A DNA stretch of 21,533 nucleotides from Poronia punctata. Lineage: Eukaryota; Ascomycota; Sordariomycetes; Xylariales; Xylariaceae. Under the pieces are notes generated by a model. That model worked only from the letters and a program-made list of their open reading frames with translations, was not told where the DNA came from and did no database searches. This document shows, piece by piece, positions 20,338 through 21,533 of the stretch. How positions within the stretch are numbered: position 1 is the stretch's first letter; every line of letters starts with the position of its first letter. The DNA lies in NCBI GenBank assembly GCA_022579005.1, contig MU401856.1:1-21533 (forward strand), in the 5' to 3' direction. The translations under genes and the position numbers were made by a program.

Positions 20338-21533
20338 AATATATACTTAATATTTTTTAAGTAGTATTTATATAATACTTTAAATAGCAAATAGCTTATA
20401 ATAGCATATTAGCTATTATTATATATAAACTTAGCATTTATTAATATTTTAACCTAGCTATTTAGCTTACTATAATAAAAAATATAAAAATACTTTTTTA
20501 AAGTTTAATATATTTATTTTATTTAGCTATTAGTTTAAAAGTGCTATATAGTAAATAGTTGCTAATATATTTTTTATATTTTATAAAACTTTTTTTAAAA
20601 TTTACTTATAATAAGTTTATTTTTATTATTTATAATTTCTTTTAAAAACTTATATTAGTAATTTATTTTATAATATATAATTACTATAAGCTTAGTAGTA
20701 TTAAGCATTTTTTATATAAAAATAAACAATATTATTTTTATAAACTAGTTTATAATAATTAAAATTATATTATAAATATTACTATTTACTTTTATATATA
20801 AAAATAGTTTTATAATAAAATTTAAGTTAATTTTTTAAAAAAGCTATTTTAATAAAAATAATAATTAAAGCTTTTTATAAAGCTTATATTTTAGCTTTTA
20901 AGCTTTTTTATATTGCGTATAGCTAGTAACGTATTTTTAAACATTTTGCTTTAAGCTTTTTTAATAAAACTTACGCTATAATAACTTAGTTATTTTTTTT
21001 TTTATATGCTTAGCTTTTAAGTTATTATAGTACTAATATATTAGTTATTTTATTGAAGCTTTTTAAGCTAAAATTACTAGCTATTTTTTAAAATATAATA
21101 TATTTTTATTATTAATATAATATTTTTTATATATTTTAGCTTTATAGCGTATAATTTTTGCTAGCTTTATAAAAATAAGTTTTTTAGCTTATAATTTATA
21201 AACTATTTTATAAAATTATATTAAAATTACTAGTTTAAAAGCTATTTTGCTTTAAATTAATTTTTTAGCTTTAGTATATAAAATATATTAATTATAAATA
21301 ATAGCTTTAGCTTTTTTTTAAAAAAAAGCAGTTTTTATATTTTTAGCAGTAGCTTTTGCTAAATAAATTATTATTACTATTTATATAGTATATAATATAT
21401 AAGTTAAATATATATATTAGTACTTTTTACTTTTTTAGTTTTAAAAATTGTTTATAATTATATAGTAAAAGTCTAGCGCTTTATAAGCTTATAAGTTTAT
21501 AATTTATACTTTTATTATTAAATAAGCTAATAA
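20333..21533 (-). mobile_element. Gypsy-X copy C, continuation to the window edge
   Basis: This continues copy C beyond the Gypsy-Z insertion. It is colinear with copy B 3442 to about 4639 (1201 against about 1198 bases). It covers part of the region downstream of the RT. Copy C's RT, gag and 5' LTR should lie to the right of the window. No reading frame survives, and differences from B are mainly transitions. Confidence 0.88.

Noticed and set aside
1..21533. Mitochondrial or protist (Plasmodium- or Dictyostelium-like) AT-rich DNA with real genes
   Set aside because: No long open frames exist, while RT and integrase frames are broken by transition-type stops. Copies differ mainly by C/T and G/A, which indicates RIP of nuclear fungal repeats rather than naturally AT-rich coding DNA.

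Overview
This window is a gene-free, extremely AT-rich block made almost entirely of dead, nested retrotransposons. Lines I counted by hand run at about 15-18% G+C. The TpA-rich composition, the near loss of CpA and TpG, the stop codons in every frame, and homologous copies that differ mainly by C/T and G/A changes are the signature of repeat-induced point mutation (RIP). That points to an AT-rich compartment of a filamentous ascomycete (Pezizomycotina). I cannot name the species. I found no intact host gene, tRNA, rRNA or CRISPR array.

Layout, left to right. (1) 1-1403: the 3' end of a Ty3/Gypsy element ('Gypsy-X', copy A) on the + strand, with its polypurine tract and 3' LTR. (2) 1404-8426: copy B of Gypsy-X on the - strand. 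It lacks its last ~94 internal bases and its 3' LTR because copy A sits inside it head-to-head. It keeps its 5' LTR and a recognisable reverse transcriptase (RT). (3) 8427-11165: a Ty1/Copia remnant on the + strand, with gag tail, protease region and RT up to the catalytic motif. (4) 11166-13533 and 20333-21533: copy C of Gypsy-X on the - strand, with its 3' LTR, running off the right edge. (5) 13534-20332: a complete second Gypsy element ('Gypsy-Z') on the - strand inserted into copy C. It has two 246-bp LTRs, a 5-bp target duplication (GTTTT), RT, an integrase zinc-domain trace and a gag-like stretch.

Relative order of events: the Copia element is oldest. Copies B and C of Gypsy-X flank or interrupt it. 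Copy A then entered B, and Gypsy-Z entered C. Copy B at 3442-3446 preserves the unoccupied version of the Gypsy-Z target site. Three unrelated RT genes (Gypsy-X, Gypsy-Z, Copia) all show Asn-Asn where the catalytic Asp-Asp should be, which is what G-to-A RIP changes produce. All are pseudogenes, and nothing here looks capable of expression or transposition.

I did not find a novel functional system. The points most worth a second look are the layered insertion record, the comparatively unmutated Gypsy-Z LTRs, the retention of C almost only before T, the ~1 kb inverted repeat formed by copies A and B, and the long unexplained stretch downstream of RT in Gypsy-X.
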